From an uncultured Eubacteriales bacterium (lineage in GTDB: Bacteria; Bacillota; Clostridia; Monoglobales; Monoglobaceae), in assembly GCA_900545865.1 (NCBI GenBank), contig URAN01000007.1:1-64000 (forward strand): DNA of 64,000 nucleotides, in the 5' to 3' direction. The translations under genes were made by a program, and so were the position numbers. The notes under the pieces were generated by a model. The model was given only the letters and a program-made list of their open reading frames with translations, made no database searches and had not been told where the DNA came from. Position 1 is the stretch's first letter. Each line of letters starts with the position of its first letter. Of the stretch, positions 1 to 8,709 are shown piece by piece.

Positions 1-46
1 AAATTCGCCGCGGCTCGGTATATATATAATAACTCTCTCTCATTTC

Positions 47-3000
47 CTATTGAACCGTTACCCGTTCGGGGGTAACAATCGGTATCATACCGTTGGCTTT
101 CCATATAAAAGCCTTAACATATGCCGCATTTTCGGCTTTAAATTCCGCGGTCGCCGCATTGTCAGACACAAAAACCTCTGTCATTCCGCATAAAACATTT
201 TTTGATGTGTATGCGGCAAAAACCGCCTTTGCCCCATTTTCGACCTTAACGGATTCAAGCGAAGCCGTTAAAGTTGTTCCGTTTCGCTTTGCGGACAGCT
301 TTGATATAACCGAATCCGTTAAAACGGTGACGGTACATCTGTCCGTAAGTCCGTTTGACGTAATCGCGGTTATTGTCGCCGTACCCATTGCCACGGGCGT
401 AAGATTTCCGTTTTCCACCGTAACGATATTGCGGTCGGACGTTGCCCACCGAACAGTATCGCTTGTGTTTGACGGCGTTACCGTTGCATTTAGCTTTGCC
501 GTTGTGCCGAGCCTTAAACTGATATTGTTTTTGTCAAGTTTTATCGTTTCGGCATGTACAGGCGCGGCAACCGTCAAGTTCAGCGTTGCGGTCTTGTTGC
601 CGTCATTCGCCTTTGCGCTGATTTTCGCACTTCCGTAAGAACGCGTGTATATCTCGCCGTTCTCCGACACGGTGGCAACATTGGTATTCGATGATGTAAA
701 CGTGATTGTATCGGTATCAAAATCGGGCGAAATATTCAGCGGCTCTGTAAATGTCTTGTATCTGTCAACCATCAGCGTATTATCCGCAAAGCTGAATCCG
801 CTTATCGGCGCATTAACCGCGCTGAATGTCATCTTTCTGTTTGACGCATATTCCTGTGCATAGCTGCCGTCTTTTCCGTACATCGTCATTTTCTTTGGAT
901 ATGAAAATGAATTTGACTGTATGCTCGAAACGCTCACCGGAACATATGCCTCTGTCAGCTTTGTATCCTCGGCAAAGGCATTTGCCGCAACCGTTTTGCA
1001 AAATCTCGGCAGAGTTACACTTTGCAGAGCGGCGCATTTTCTGAAAGCCGAATCGGGTATTTCGGTTATATATTTTCCGAATTTTATATCAGTCAGCGCG
1101 TCGCAGCCGTAGCAAAGACTTGAGCCTATTTGGGTTATGCCGTCCGAAAGTGTAAGGCTTGTCAGCGCGTCGCAGTCATAAAATGCCTGACTGCCTACTG
1201 TTCCCGAAGCATTTATAACAGCCTTTTGTAACCCATCACAGTTATAAAAGACCTTTGAGCCGATAGATGTTACATTTTTCGGAATTGTAATATCGGTCAA
1301 TGCTTTGCACTCATAAAATGCGTTATCCTCTATTGTCTGCAATCCGTCAGGCAAGTTAATTGAAGGCAGGGAGGCGCAACCATAAAAAGCGTTTTGTCTG
1401 ATTGCCGTTACCGTTTCGGGTAGGACAATATCTTTTAGCTTTTTGCAATTATAGAATGTGCCTGCCATGATATTTTGAATTGCATTAGGTAGTTTTACCT
1501 TTTCAAGACTTGTGCAACCCGAAAAAATATATTCACCCATACCTGTAACGCTATCGGGTATATCAATTTCTTTCAAGGCAGTACAATTTTCAAATACATG
1601 GTCTCCAATTGTTGTCATATTATCGGGTATATCAACTAAACTTAAATTTATACACTTTTCAAATGCTCTATATTTAATTTCAACCACTGTATCCGGTATG
1701 TTTATTTGTTTTATTCCCGGACAATTCTTAAACAAATATTGTGGTATCATAGTTATCCCGTCTTCAAACGTAACATTTTCCAATGCTGTACATCCACTAA
1801 ACGCTCCACTATCTGAATATCCCTCATTACTCACACGCTTTAACGAAGCCGGAATCTCAATATTATTCAGCTGTTTACAATTATGAAATGCTATATCTCC
1901 TAAAAAAGACAGGTTTTTAGATAATTTTACTGATTTAAGATTTGTGCAATTTGAAAATGCGCCTGCATCTATTTTTGTTACACTATCAGATATTGCTACA
2001 CTTCTAATATTTTTATTATTCTCAAATGCCCGATACCCAATCCCTGTCACAGTATATCCGTCAATTGTTGACGGAATTGCAAGTGATGACGCACTGCCTT
2101 TATATCCCGTTATAGTTGCATTGCCCTCACTATCTGTTGTATATGTCCAAAGGGTGGTGGTTGTTCCGTCACCGCCTGTATATGAGCCTTGTCCGTAGCT
2201 CGGCGAAGGGTTAAAATACGCCGAGTTGGTATGTGTTGTGTATTTTATATACGCTTCGTTATTATCCTTGCCCCTTGTGCAGCAGTCCACAAGCTGATTA
2301 TCCTCATAATGATAATAAACTCTTATCGGGCTGTTGCTTTCGGTGTAAATATCAACGGTTTTGCTCCAAGACTTTTTATCAATAAAGTAATTTATACTTG
2401 CGCTTGCTCCGACATTTGCATACAAAAACCCACCTATTGTTTTGCATTGCAGAGGGCGCTCGCCGTCAACATATGTATAATCCTTAAACTTAAAATAGCC
2501 TTTAACGCCGACCGTTGCCCAGATTCTTCCGCTCATAACAACAAGGTCAATATTTGCCGAAAGTGTCAGTCCGACTTTAACCTCTGCTTCAGCCGTAAAT
2601 GAATATGCCGTCTTTTTATAACCGTTTATAAGACGAAAGCCGTCATTTCTTGCATAGGAAAAGCCCGTGGTTATTACTCCTGTTTCATTCGATGACATAC
2701 CGCCTTTTATCGAAATGTCAATATTGAGAGATACGTTTCCTATTCCGCCGACATTGATATATCCGAGGGTTATAGAGCTTGGTATTCCCACATAATTACC
2801 GATGTCAAAAGAGATACTCTTTGTGACCGAGGTGTTACCCTGAATATACGCCATATAGTCACCGCTCTTTGTATTCTCTTTGTGATAAAGTTTTAAATCG
2901 CTGACCTCAACCGTTATCGAACCGGCATTAGATGTTCCGCTGACCTTAATTTCTTTTGTCGCGGTCAGCTTTTTCGCCTTTTTGTCATAGTTGATACTCT

Positions 3001-3958
3001 GAAGGCTGATTTGCATTTCGCTTGTTTCGTGTGTTTCAATATCGGTTATGGAATATGTCTCAACATCGTTCGTTTCAAAATTTTCAAGGTCAAATTCCGC
3101 AACGCCCTCGCTGTCAACAGATGTAACAACGTTTTCCGTACCGTCCGCCGTTGCCGAAACGGTTGTTACATTTTCATTTTTTTCAATCGAAATTGCTTTT
3201 AATGCCACCGGGATTCCGGCTGAGTATACAACAAAAATATCACCGGCGTTTATGTTACACTCATAATCGGTAATCGTAACGGTATAATCCGTCGCAATCG
3301 AAGTATTGACCGTTTCGGGAATGACCTTTACGCCCTCGCCGAATTCATACTTGCTTTCGTATTCGGAATTTATCGCCTGACCCGAGACAATCGTTTTTGC
3401 ATCGCCCAGCATAACATCTGATTCCGCCTTTGTTATGCCTTGCTGCGGCATAAAATTGTTATCCGAAAGATTAAACCAGCCGCGGTTTATTGCAACCTGA
3501 ATATCATCGGGATATGATACATCCGATGATTCGTTATATGTATACTGTTTTTCTTCGAGTTGAAATTTAAGACAAAAATTTAATGTATGCGCGGCGAATT
3601 CTCTTGTCGCCGGTTTCTCCGGTTCAAACGCTTCGCCTGCCCCCAAGTCAATTACGCCGAACTCAACGGCAAGTAAAATATCGTGATAATACGGTGTATC
3701 GGTCGTTATGTCCGAAAAATAGTTGTCCGGCATTGTCGATTCGTCATCGACCGACATAGAGAACGCCGTTACAAGGCTCGAAATCCATTCGGCACGATTT
3801 ATTGTCGTTTCCGCATAGACCGCAGACGGCATTGCCGAAAGCATTGCCGTTAGCATACAAATGCACAGCACAAACGACATAAACTTTTTACCGAACGGTT
3901 TTGTTAATGATTGATGTGTTGATTTTTGGGTCTTGTCCGACCCGAGCTTTGTTTTCAT
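47..3958 (-). CDS. BspA-like leucine-rich-repeat surface protein with SLH-like and Ig-like domains
   Basis: Very large secreted protein (about 1303 aa). The start is taken at the ATG at 3958 because GGAGGGAG lies 8 nt upstream; the earlier ATG at 3976 is part of that ribosome site. The N-terminus has a basic stretch, then a hydrophobic signal ending near SAMPSAVYA. Residues about 50-190 look like degenerate S-layer homology repeats. A central region of about 400 residues has no domain I recognise. From about residue 620 to 1075 there are many tandem LRR_5 (BspA/TpLRR) repeats of the type 'AF.NC..L..I.IP.sVt.I'. One or two bacterial Ig-like (Big_2) domains follow, with a short C-terminal domain. 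The family mediates adhesion or surface display; the ligand is unknown. It is preceded by the tandem rod RNAs, the proximal of which is probably its leader. Confidence 0.85.
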   Translation of the reverse strand: MKTKLGSDKTQKSTHQSLTKPFGKKFMSFVLCICMLTAMLSAMPSAVYAETTINRAEWISSLVTAFSMSVDDESTMPDNYFSDITTDTPYYHDILLAVEFGVIDLGAGEAFEPEKPATREFAAHTLNFCLKFQLEEKQYTYNESSDVSYPDDIQVAINRGWFNLSDNNFMPQQGITKAESDVMLGDAKTIVSGQAINSEYESKYEFGEGVKVIPETVNTSIATDYTVTITDYECNINAGDIFVVYSAGIPVALKAISIEKNENVTTVSATADGTENVVTSVDSEGVAEFDLENFETNDVETYSITDIETHETSEMQISLQSINYDKKAKKLTATKEIKVSGTSNAGSITVEVSDLKLYHKENTKSGDYMAYIQGNTSVTKSISFDIGNYVGIPSSITLGYINVGGIGNVSLNIDISIKGGMSSNETGVITTGFSYARNDGFRLINGYKKTAYSFTAEAEVKVGLTLSANIDLVVMSGRIWATVGVKGYFKFKDYTYVDGERPLQCKTIGGFLYANVGASASINYFIDKKSWSKTVDIYTESNSPIRVYYHYEDNQLVDCCTRGKDNNEAYIKYTTHTNSAYFNPSPSYGQGSYTGGDGTTTTLWTYTTDSEGNATITGYKGSASSLAIPSTIDGYTVTGIGYRAFENNKNIRSVAISDSVTKIDAGAFSNCTNLKSVKLSKNLSFLGDIAFHNCKQLNNIEIPASLKRVSNEGYSDSGAFSGCTALENVTFEDGITMIPQYLFKNCPGIKQINIPDTVVEIKYRAFEKCINLSLVDIPDNMTTIGDHVFENCTALKEIDIPDSVTGMGEYIFSGCTSLEKVKLPNAIQNIMAGTFYNCKKLKDIVLPETVTAIRQNAFYGCASLPSINLPDGLQTIEDNAFYECKALTDITIPKNVTSIGSKVFYNCDGLQKAVINASGTVGSQAFYDCDALTSLTLSDGITQIGSSLCYGCDALTDIKFGKYITEIPDSAFRKCAALQSVTLPRFCKTVAANAFAEDTKLTEAYVPVSVSSIQSNSFSYPKKMTMYGKDGSYAQEYASNRKMTFSAVNAPISGFSFADNTLMVDRYKTFTEPLNISPDFDTDTITFTSSNTNVATVSENGEIYTRSYGSAKISAKANDGNKTATLNLTVAAPVHAETIKLDKNNISLRLGTTAKLNATVTPSNTSDTVRWATSDRNIVTVENGNLTPVAMGTATITAITSNGLTDRCTVTVLTDSVISKLSAKRNGTTLTASLESVKVENGAKAVFAAYTSKNVLCGMTEVFVSDNAATAEFKAENAAYVKAFIWKANGMIPIVTPERVTVQ

Positions 3959-3981
3959 TTTAAAAACTCCCTCCATAAATT

Positions 3982-4013
3982 AAAAAAGTGTGTTGCCTTT
4001 CAAAGCAACACAC
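3982..4013 (-). terminator. Intrinsic terminator in the leader of the BspA-like gene
   Basis: On the minus strand a perfect 9-bp stem GTGTGTTGC / GCAACACAC closes an 8-nt loop and is followed by six T residues. It sits only 24 nt upstream of the ATG at 3958, so it would stop transcription before the gene. Its left arm and loop (GCTTTGAAAG, 3997-4006) are perfectly complementary to CTTTCAAAGC just upstream (4026-4035), which makes a competing antiterminator. Confidence 0.8.
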
Positions 4014-4025
4014 CGAAAAATGCAC

Positions 4026-4191
4026 GCTTTGAAAGTTGTCACACAATCTAAAATTCATTTTGCTGTATTCATAAAAGGATATAAAGTCGGCAAACGAAAG
4101 TTAAGCTCGCATTTTTACCAAAAGTAAATATGCCAACTTTAAATATCTCTTACGGATACTGTCTCTGTATTAAATTTTAGATTATGTGACA
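4026..4191 (-). ncRNA. Rod-shaped leader RNA A (riboswitch-like candidate)
   Basis: The minus-strand transcript can fold into a rod closed by a 19-bp basal stem (4173-4191 with 4037-4055, one G-U wobble). Inside are a second stem (AAAGTTGG with CCGACTTT, 4133-4140 with 4083-4090), an apical hairpin (4110-4132, stem CATATTTAC/GTAAAAATG with one mismatch) and a roughly 20-nt asymmetric loop. The predicted transcription start falls on the first base of the basal stem. Directly after the stem comes CTTTCAAAGC, which can pair over 10 bp with the terminator at 3982-4013. I do not recognise the aptamer as a known class. It may be a riboswitch or a self-contained RNA. Confidence 0.6.
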
Positions 4192-4196
4192 TACAA

Positions 4197-4225
4197 ATTA
4201 TACCACATTTGTCTTAAAAATGCAA
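4197..4225 (-). promoter_or_regulatory. Promoter of leader RNA A
   Basis: Minus strand: -35 TTGCAT (4220-4225), 17-bp spacer, -10 TATAAT (4197-4202). Predicted start is about 4190, at the first base of the rod A basal stem. Confidence 0.7.
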
Positions 4226-4242
4226 TATAATTTTTTCGCATT

Positions 4243-4279
4243 AAAAAATGCATAACCCCTCAATAACAGAGTTATGCAT
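4243..4279 (-). terminator. Intrinsic terminator after rod RNA B
   Basis: Minus strand: a perfect 9-bp stem ATGCATAAC / GTTATGCAT with a 14-nt loop, followed by a T run. The loop contains CTCTG and TTGAGG, which can pair with CAGAG and CCTTAA just upstream (about 4288-4304), so a competing structure is possible, though less perfect than in element A. Confidence 0.7.
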
Positions 4280-4437
4280 AAAAAACGCACTTTCTCTGAA
4301 TTAAGGCTGCTATACACTTAAAATATCCATCGGTTATGTAGGAAAATCAGAGATTATACGCTTTTATCCAAAAAAGCATATCCCACATAGCCGAAAAGAT
4401 ACAAAAATTTCATTATATTATATTTTAAGTATATAGC
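4243..4437 (-). ncRNA. Rod-shaped RNA B (candidate small RNA)
   Basis: Second rod element, upstream of rod A on the same strand. An 18-bp basal stem (4420-4437 with 4309-4326, one G-U wobble) closes the structure. An inner stem of about 13 bp (4381-4393 with 4331-4343, with G-U pairs) carries an apical hairpin (4356-4365 with 4372-4381). The promoter places the start exactly on the first base of the basal stem, and a terminator ends the RNA at about 195 nt. The primary sequence differs from rod A but the architecture is the same. It contains no convincing ORF. Confidence 0.6.
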
Positions 4438-4443
4438 ATAATA

Positions 4444-4472
4444 ATTATAACACATTTTATTTTCATTTTCAA
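4444..4472 (-). promoter_or_regulatory. Promoter of rod RNA B
   Basis: Minus strand: -35 TTGAAA (4467-4472), 17-bp spacer, -10 TATAAT (4444-4449). Predicted start 4437. Confidence 0.75.
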
Positions 4473-4515
4473 GAAAATTTTACAGAAATTTAAAATTTTG
4501 GAATATTGATACCCC

Positions 4516-4546
4516 AAAAGGCATCTCACGATTGAGACGCCTTTTT
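4516..4546. terminator. Terminator overlapping the 3' end of rsmG
   Basis: Stem AAAAGGC-TCTCA / TGAGA-GCCTTTTT with a T run on both strands. It overlaps the last codons and stop of rsmG. Confidence 0.8.
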
Positions 4547-5242
4547 GATTTTATCCGCACGGCGCGGAAATTTATCGGGTGTATTTTTTATCTTTTTTAT
4601 TACGACAAGCCGCCGCACAATATCGCTTTGAGGCAGGGGAACAGTCATATCGCTCTCGATTTTTGCACCGAGAGTGCCTATCATCGGCCTTGCCGCCGAT
4701 ATTTCGTCCTCACATCCCTCTGATTTAAGCGCGATAAATTCGCCGCCGACCCTTACATAAGGCAAGCAATATTCGCACAAGACCGTCATATTCGCAACCG
4801 CGCGCGACACAACTGCATCAAATTTCTCGCGGAACTGTGCCGTCTTGCCGAGTTCCTCGGCGCGTGCGTGTATACACTCAACATTATTGAGGTTAAGCTC
4901 GGCACAGACTTCTTTTAAAAATGTCACACGTTTATTCAACGAATCAATCAATGTGAATTTCACATCCGAAAGCATTATCGCAAGCGGAATCCCCGGAAAG
5001 CCCGCGCCCGTTCCGACATCGGCTATCGTTCGGCATTTATTCAAATCGGTATGATAAATCGGCAAAACACTATCCAAAAAATGCTTCACCGATATTCCGT
5101 TATCGTCCGTGACCGCGGTCAGATTCATTTTTTTATTCCACTCGACAAGCAAGCTTGAATACCTTGCAAATTTTTCGGTTTGTTCGTTCGTTATATCCGC
5201 CGACAGCTCTGTCATTCCGTTCAAAAAAATCTCTTTGTTCAT
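4526..5242 (-). CDS. rsmG: 16S rRNA (guanine-527-N7)-methyltransferase RsmG
   Basis: About 238 aa, the normal size for RsmG (GidB). It methylates G527 of 16S rRNA using S-adenosylmethionine. The SAM-binding motif is visible as DVGTGAGFPGIPLAI, followed by DSLNKRVTFL and the VSRAVA segment typical of the family. The start is taken at the ATG at 5242 (MNKEIF), which matches family length; an in-frame upstream ATG at 5311 would add 23 residues with no family match. In many Firmicutes rsmG sits near dnaA and the replication origin; here it lies beside gyrB-recF-dnaN but without dnaA. Confidence 0.93.
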   Translation of the reverse strand: MNKEIFLNGMTELSADITNEQTEKFARYSSLLVEWNKKMNLTAVTDDNGISVKHFLDSVLPIYHTDLNKCRTIADVGTGAGFPGIPLAIMLSDVKFTLIDSLNKRVTFLKEVCAELNLNNVECIHARAEELGKTAQFREKFDAVVSRAVANMTVLCEYCLPYVRVGGEFIALKSEGCEDEISAARPMIGTLGAKIESDMTVPLPQSDIVRRLVVIKKIKNTPDKFPRRADKIKKASQS

Positions 5243-5333
5243 TGTTATTTTAAGCCCCGTTTCATCGTATATATTCCGAAAAAAAGCCGCGTCACCAAAG
5301 TGACGCAGCATTTTTATAAATCACATTCAATAA

Positions 5334-5501
5334 TTATTCCTGGGGTGCGCCCACGGGACATACGCTCGCACAAGTGCCGCAGTCAATACATTCATCAGCA
5401 TTGATAACATACTTGCTGTCGCCCTCAGAAATACATGATACGGGACATTCGCTTGCGCAAGCACCGCACATAATGCAATCATCGTTAATTGTATATGCCA
5501 T
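5334..5501 (-). CDS. 2[4Fe-4S] ferredoxin
   Basis: A 55-aa protein starting MAYTINDDC with GAGGTG 8 nt before the ATG. Two CxxCxxCxxxCP motifs are present (CIMCGACASECP and CIDCGTCASVCP), enough to bind two [4Fe-4S] clusters, as in clostridial ferredoxins. It is a small soluble electron carrier for anaerobic redox enzymes such as hydrogenases or pyruvate:ferredoxin oxidoreductase. It is probably expressed as its own short unit between the ThyX-like gene and rsmG. Confidence 0.93.
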   Translation of the reverse strand: MAYTINDDCIMCGACASECPVSCISEGDSKYVINADECIDCGTCASVCPVGAPQE

Positions 5502-5645
5502 TTTGTTTCACCTCACCTTTGATAATTACCCTTTTCGGATATGAATTTATAATAATATATTTTTTTAACTTTGTCAATACTTATTGCAAAAATATAAAAA
5601 TATTTTTACAAATAAGTATACATTTTTTCTTTTTTGATACGCGGT

Positions 5646-6269
5646 TTAATCGCTTTCGCGCAGAAACAGCTCTTTTGTATAAGGAAGGCTCAAAATCCAG
5701 TCGCAATATGTATGCCACTCGTCAAGTTTATGATTTTTGCGCGCATAATACATATTCAAAAGATTCTCATAATTCATAGTAATTGTGCGCTTTTGGTTAT
5801 AACTCTCGGGCAAGAGCTGGATAATGTCATACCAATATGACTTATCCTTTGTTTCGACAAACTTTAAACGCTGTTGTTCGAGAAATTCCATAAGCGTATC
5901 CAGCGCGCCAAGTGCCGCATCCGACATATGGTCGTTGCTGAAATCGTCAGCCTCGAACGGCTTGCTGTGAATCTTATGCATTGTGCTTGTCGAATTCGCA
6001 ACGGTCGCAACCTTGTATGTATCGAATTCCTTCCACCAATAAAGCGGCGCGGTAATATCCACCGACACCAATATCTGGCGAATGAACTTTCGGTGATCCG
6101 ACCCGGCACGGCACAGGCGAATTGCAAGACCCAAATCATTCTCGCCCAATATATAATTCCCGTCGGAATCATATCGGCTGTCGGACCTGTTCCAGCTGTT
6201 CATCGGGTTTCGCGCACCCCTTATCGCGCCTTCGAGGTTCATCACCCGAGCTTTTTCTATCTTAATCAT
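5646..6269 (-). CDS. Conserved protein, possibly ThyX-related
   Basis: A 207-aa protein with a strong ribosome site (AGGAGG, 7 nt). Characteristic segments are DHRKFIRQILVSVDITAPLY, WWKEFDTYK and ANSTSTMHKIHSKPF. I recall this family as widespread in Clostridia and sometimes annotated as related to flavin-dependent thymidylate synthase (ThyX). The spacing of Arg/His/Ser residues in RKFIRQ...NSTSTMHK is reminiscent of that fold, but the canonical ThyX signature RHRxxSxNxxSxR is not present. Function is therefore unproven. It lies 37 nt downstream of gyrB and may be co-transcribed with it. Confidence 0.6.
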   Translation of the reverse strand: MIKIEKARVMNLEGAIRGARNPMNSWNRSDSRYDSDGNYILGENDLGLAIRLCRAGSDHRKFIRQILVSVDITAPLYWWKEFDTYKVATVANSTSTMHKIHSKPFEADDFSNDHMSDAALGALDTLMEFLEQQRLKFVETKDKSYWYDIIQLLPESYNQKRTITMNYENLLNMYYARKNHKLDEWHTYCDWILSLPYTKELFLRESD

Positions 6270-6306
6270 AAATTGCCTCCTGTATAATCGGGCTTTTGCG
6301 CCGATT

Positions 6307-8343
6307 TTAGATGTCGAGGTTTTCTACCGTTGATGAATAATCCTCGATAAACTTACGTCTCGGCTCAACCTTATCGCCCATAAGTATGGTAAAGGTTTCG
6401 TCCGCCTGACGTGCGTCCTCTAAATCCACGCGCAGCATTATTCTCGTTTCGGGATTCATTGTCGTTTCCCAAAGCTGTTCGGGGTTCATCTCACCGAGAC
6501 CCTTGTATCTTTGAATAACAGGCTGTCTGCCCTCGCCCATTTCCGCAAGAATTTTTTTAAGCTCCGCATCGCTGTACGCATAGCGGTGGTTATTCTTTCC
6601 TCTCGAAATTCGATAAAGCGGCGGCTGTGCGATATATACGTGACCTTCTTCTATAAGCGGACGCATAAATCTGAAGAAGAATGTCAAAAGCAGAGTTCGG
6701 ATATGCGCCCCATCGACATCTGCATCCGCCATTATTACTATCTTGCCATAACGCAGCTTTTCGGGGTTAAAGTCCTCGCCGAATCCTGCACCGAGTGCAG
6801 TGATAACCGGCGTAAGTTTATCGTTTCCGTATACCTTGTCAACTCTTGCTTTTTCAACATTCAGCATCTTACCCCAAAGCGGAAGTATCGCTTGGAAACG
6901 TCTGTCACGGCCTTGCTTTGCCGAACCGCCCGCCGAGTCTCCCTCGACGATATATATTTCGGTATAAGTATTATCTCTGTCGGAACAATCCGCAAGCTTT
7001 CCGGGCAGGGACGAGCTTTCGAGCGCGCCCTTGCGGCGTGTATTCTCTCTCGCCCTCTTTGCCGCCTCTCTCGCTCTTGACGCGGTCAGAGCCTTATCAA
7101 CAATTATCTTGGCAACTGCCGGGTTTTCTTCAAAAAATTCGGTCAGCTTTTCGTTCACCATCTTATCAACGATTGAACGCATCTCGCTGTTACCGAGCTT
7201 GGTCTTTGTCTGACCCTCGAACTGTGCCTCGGTAACTTTAACGCTTATAATGCACGCAAGACCCTCGCGGACGTCCTCGCCCTTTAAATTATCATCGCCG
7301 TCTTTTAAGAATTTATAACGGCGTGCATAGTCGTTAATAACCTTTGTCAGCGCGGCTTTAAAGCCTGCCTCGTGCGTACCGCCCTCGGTAGTATTGATGT
7401 TATTGGCAAAGCTGATTATGTTTTCGGTATAGCCGTCATTATATTGCAGGGCAACCTCTGCTTCTGAATTCTCGCGAACCGCGTTTACATATATTACATC
7501 GGGGTGAATCGGCTCTTTGTTACGGTTTATATAGGTAACAAATTCCTTGATACCGCCCTCATATACCATATCGGCGACCTGTTTATCCTCGGCTACGCCG
7601 TCACGCTTGTCCGTAAGCGTAATATGAACGCCTGCATTCAGGAATGCCTGTTCGCGCAAACGCAGCAAAAGCGTGTCAAAGTCATAAACCAAATCTTCAA
7701 AGATTTCGCCGTCCGGCTTAAAATGAACCTTTGTTCCGGTTTTATCGGTCGTGCCGACTACTTTAAGCGCGCCGCAGCTGTTGCCGCGTTCGTACTTTTG
7801 ATAGTACACCTGACCCTCGTGATATATCTCAACCTCGAGATATTCCGACAGGGCATTAACAACAGACGCACCAACGCCGTGCAGACCGCCCGAAACTTTA
7901 TATCCGCCGCCGCCGAACTTACCTCCGGCGTGCAGCACCGTGAAAACAACTTCTACCGCCGGGATTCCCATTTTGGGATGAATTCCGACCGGGATACCGC
8001 GGCCGTCATCCGCTACCGTGATTGAATTATCGGGTTCTATGTCAACGGTGATGTGCTTACAAAATCCTGCAAGCGCCTCATCGATAGAGTTATCCACGAT
8101 TTCATAAACCAAATGGTGCAGACCTCTCGATGATGTCGAACCGATATACATACCCGGTCTTTTTCTGACAGCCTCTAAGCCTTCGAGCACCTGAATCTGG
8201 TTTTCGTCATACTCCGTACCCGACATAACGCTTGTCATATGCTCTTCCGTCAGCGAAATATGACCAGTTTCGGTTTTCGTGTTCTCCGTCGGAGCATTAT
8301 TTTCCCCGACCGTGTTTTGTTCATTAATATGTTCTTCTGCCAA
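6307..8343 (-). CDS. gyrB: DNA gyrase subunit B
   Basis: About 678 aa GyrB, the ATPase subunit that drives negative supercoiling with GyrA. A UUG start at 8343 is chosen because AGGAG lies 9 nt upstream; the UUG at 8352 overlaps that site. An unconserved acidic N-terminal extension of about 45 residues precedes the GHKL ATPase domain (RKRPGMYIGSTSSRGLHHLV, EIVDNSIDEA, DDGRGIPVG, GGLHGVGASVVNALS). The TOPRIM domain follows (EGDSAGGSAKQGRDRRFQ, then DADVDGAHIRTLLLTFF), and the C-terminal QRYKGLGEMNPEQLWETTM motif is intact. It belongs to the dnaN-recF-remB-gyrB cluster; gyrA does not follow it here. Confidence 0.95.
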   Translation of the reverse strand: MAEEHINEQNTVGENNAPTENTKTETGHISLTEEHMTSVMSGTEYDENQIQVLEGLEAVRKRPGMYIGSTSSRGLHHLVYEIVDNSIDEALAGFCKHITVDIEPDNSITVADDGRGIPVGIHPKMGIPAVEVVFTVLHAGGKFGGGGYKVSGGLHGVGASVVNALSEYLEVEIYHEGQVYYQKYERGNSCGALKVVGTTDKTGTKVHFKPDGEIFEDLVYDFDTLLLRLREQAFLNAGVHITLTDKRDGVAEDKQVADMVYEGGIKEFVTYINRNKEPIHPDVIYVNAVRENSEAEVALQYNDGYTENIISFANNINTTEGGTHEAGFKAALTKVINDYARRYKFLKDGDDNLKGEDVREGLACIISVKVTEAQFEGQTKTKLGNSEMRSIVDKMVNEKLTEFFEENPAVAKIIVDKALTASRAREAAKRARENTRRKGALESSSLPGKLADCSDRDNTYTEIYIVEGDSAGGSAKQGRDRRFQAILPLWGKMLNVEKARVDKVYGNDKLTPVITALGAGFGEDFNPEKLRYGKIVIMADADVDGAHIRTLLLTFFFRFMRPLIEEGHVYIAQPPLYRISRGKNNHRYAYSDAELKKILAEMGEGRQPVIQRYKGLGEMNPEQLWETTMNPETRIMLRVDLEDARQADETFTILMGDKVEPRRKFIEDYSSTVENLDI

Positions 8344-8426
8344 TATTATCAACTCCTGTTAATTTTTCGTGTTTTCCGCTTATGTTTATTTTCGGTTTTT
8401 GCCTTGCGGCAAAGCGTTTTCATCCT

Positions 8427-8681
8427 TTACTTATATTTTTCTGTCCTGCCCATAAGGGCGCGTGACGATATGTTCGATATATAGACAACCGATTGTCCGT
8501 CAATCTCGCATACGATAAAGGTTTTCGGGATTTCATCCGATACGCTGCGGACAAAGCCCTCTTCCTCGACAATTTTCAGAAATTCTCGCGTGTTCGCCGA
8601 CATCGATGTGCTTTCCAAATCCATTATCGCTATAACATCGGACGAATTTACTATTACTCCGTTTCCCAAATGAATATACAA
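8427..8681 (-). CDS. remB: RemB/YaaB-like DUF370 regulator, UUG start
   Basis: An 84-aa protein if started at the UUG at 8681 (LYIHLGNGVIV...). This is preferred over the upstream ATG at 8756, which would overlap recF. The UUG has GAAGG about 8 nt upstream, and the protein then begins like Bacillus YaaB (MYIHLGDD). The DUF370 family includes RemA and RemB, small DNA-binding regulators of biofilm matrix genes. Its position between recF and gyrB matches the order in Bacillus subtilis, which supports the call. Confidence 0.85.
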   Translation of the reverse strand: MYIHLGNGVIVNSSDVIAIMDLESTSMSANTREFLKIVEEEGFVRSVSDEIPKTFIVCEIDGQSVVYISNISSRALMGRTEKYK

Positions 8682-8709
8682 CCCCGTCAACCTTCTTTCG
8701 TTTGTAAAC

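Noticed and set aside
93..638. 181-codon plus-strand reading inside the BspA-like gene
   Set aside because: Lies antisense within a clear long gene, has no ribosome site and no family-like sequence; a shadow reading.
3982..4191. Rod element as a MITE
   Set aside because: The two rods have different terminal repeats, no obvious target-site duplications, and each has a promoter and terminator; an RNA explanation fits better.
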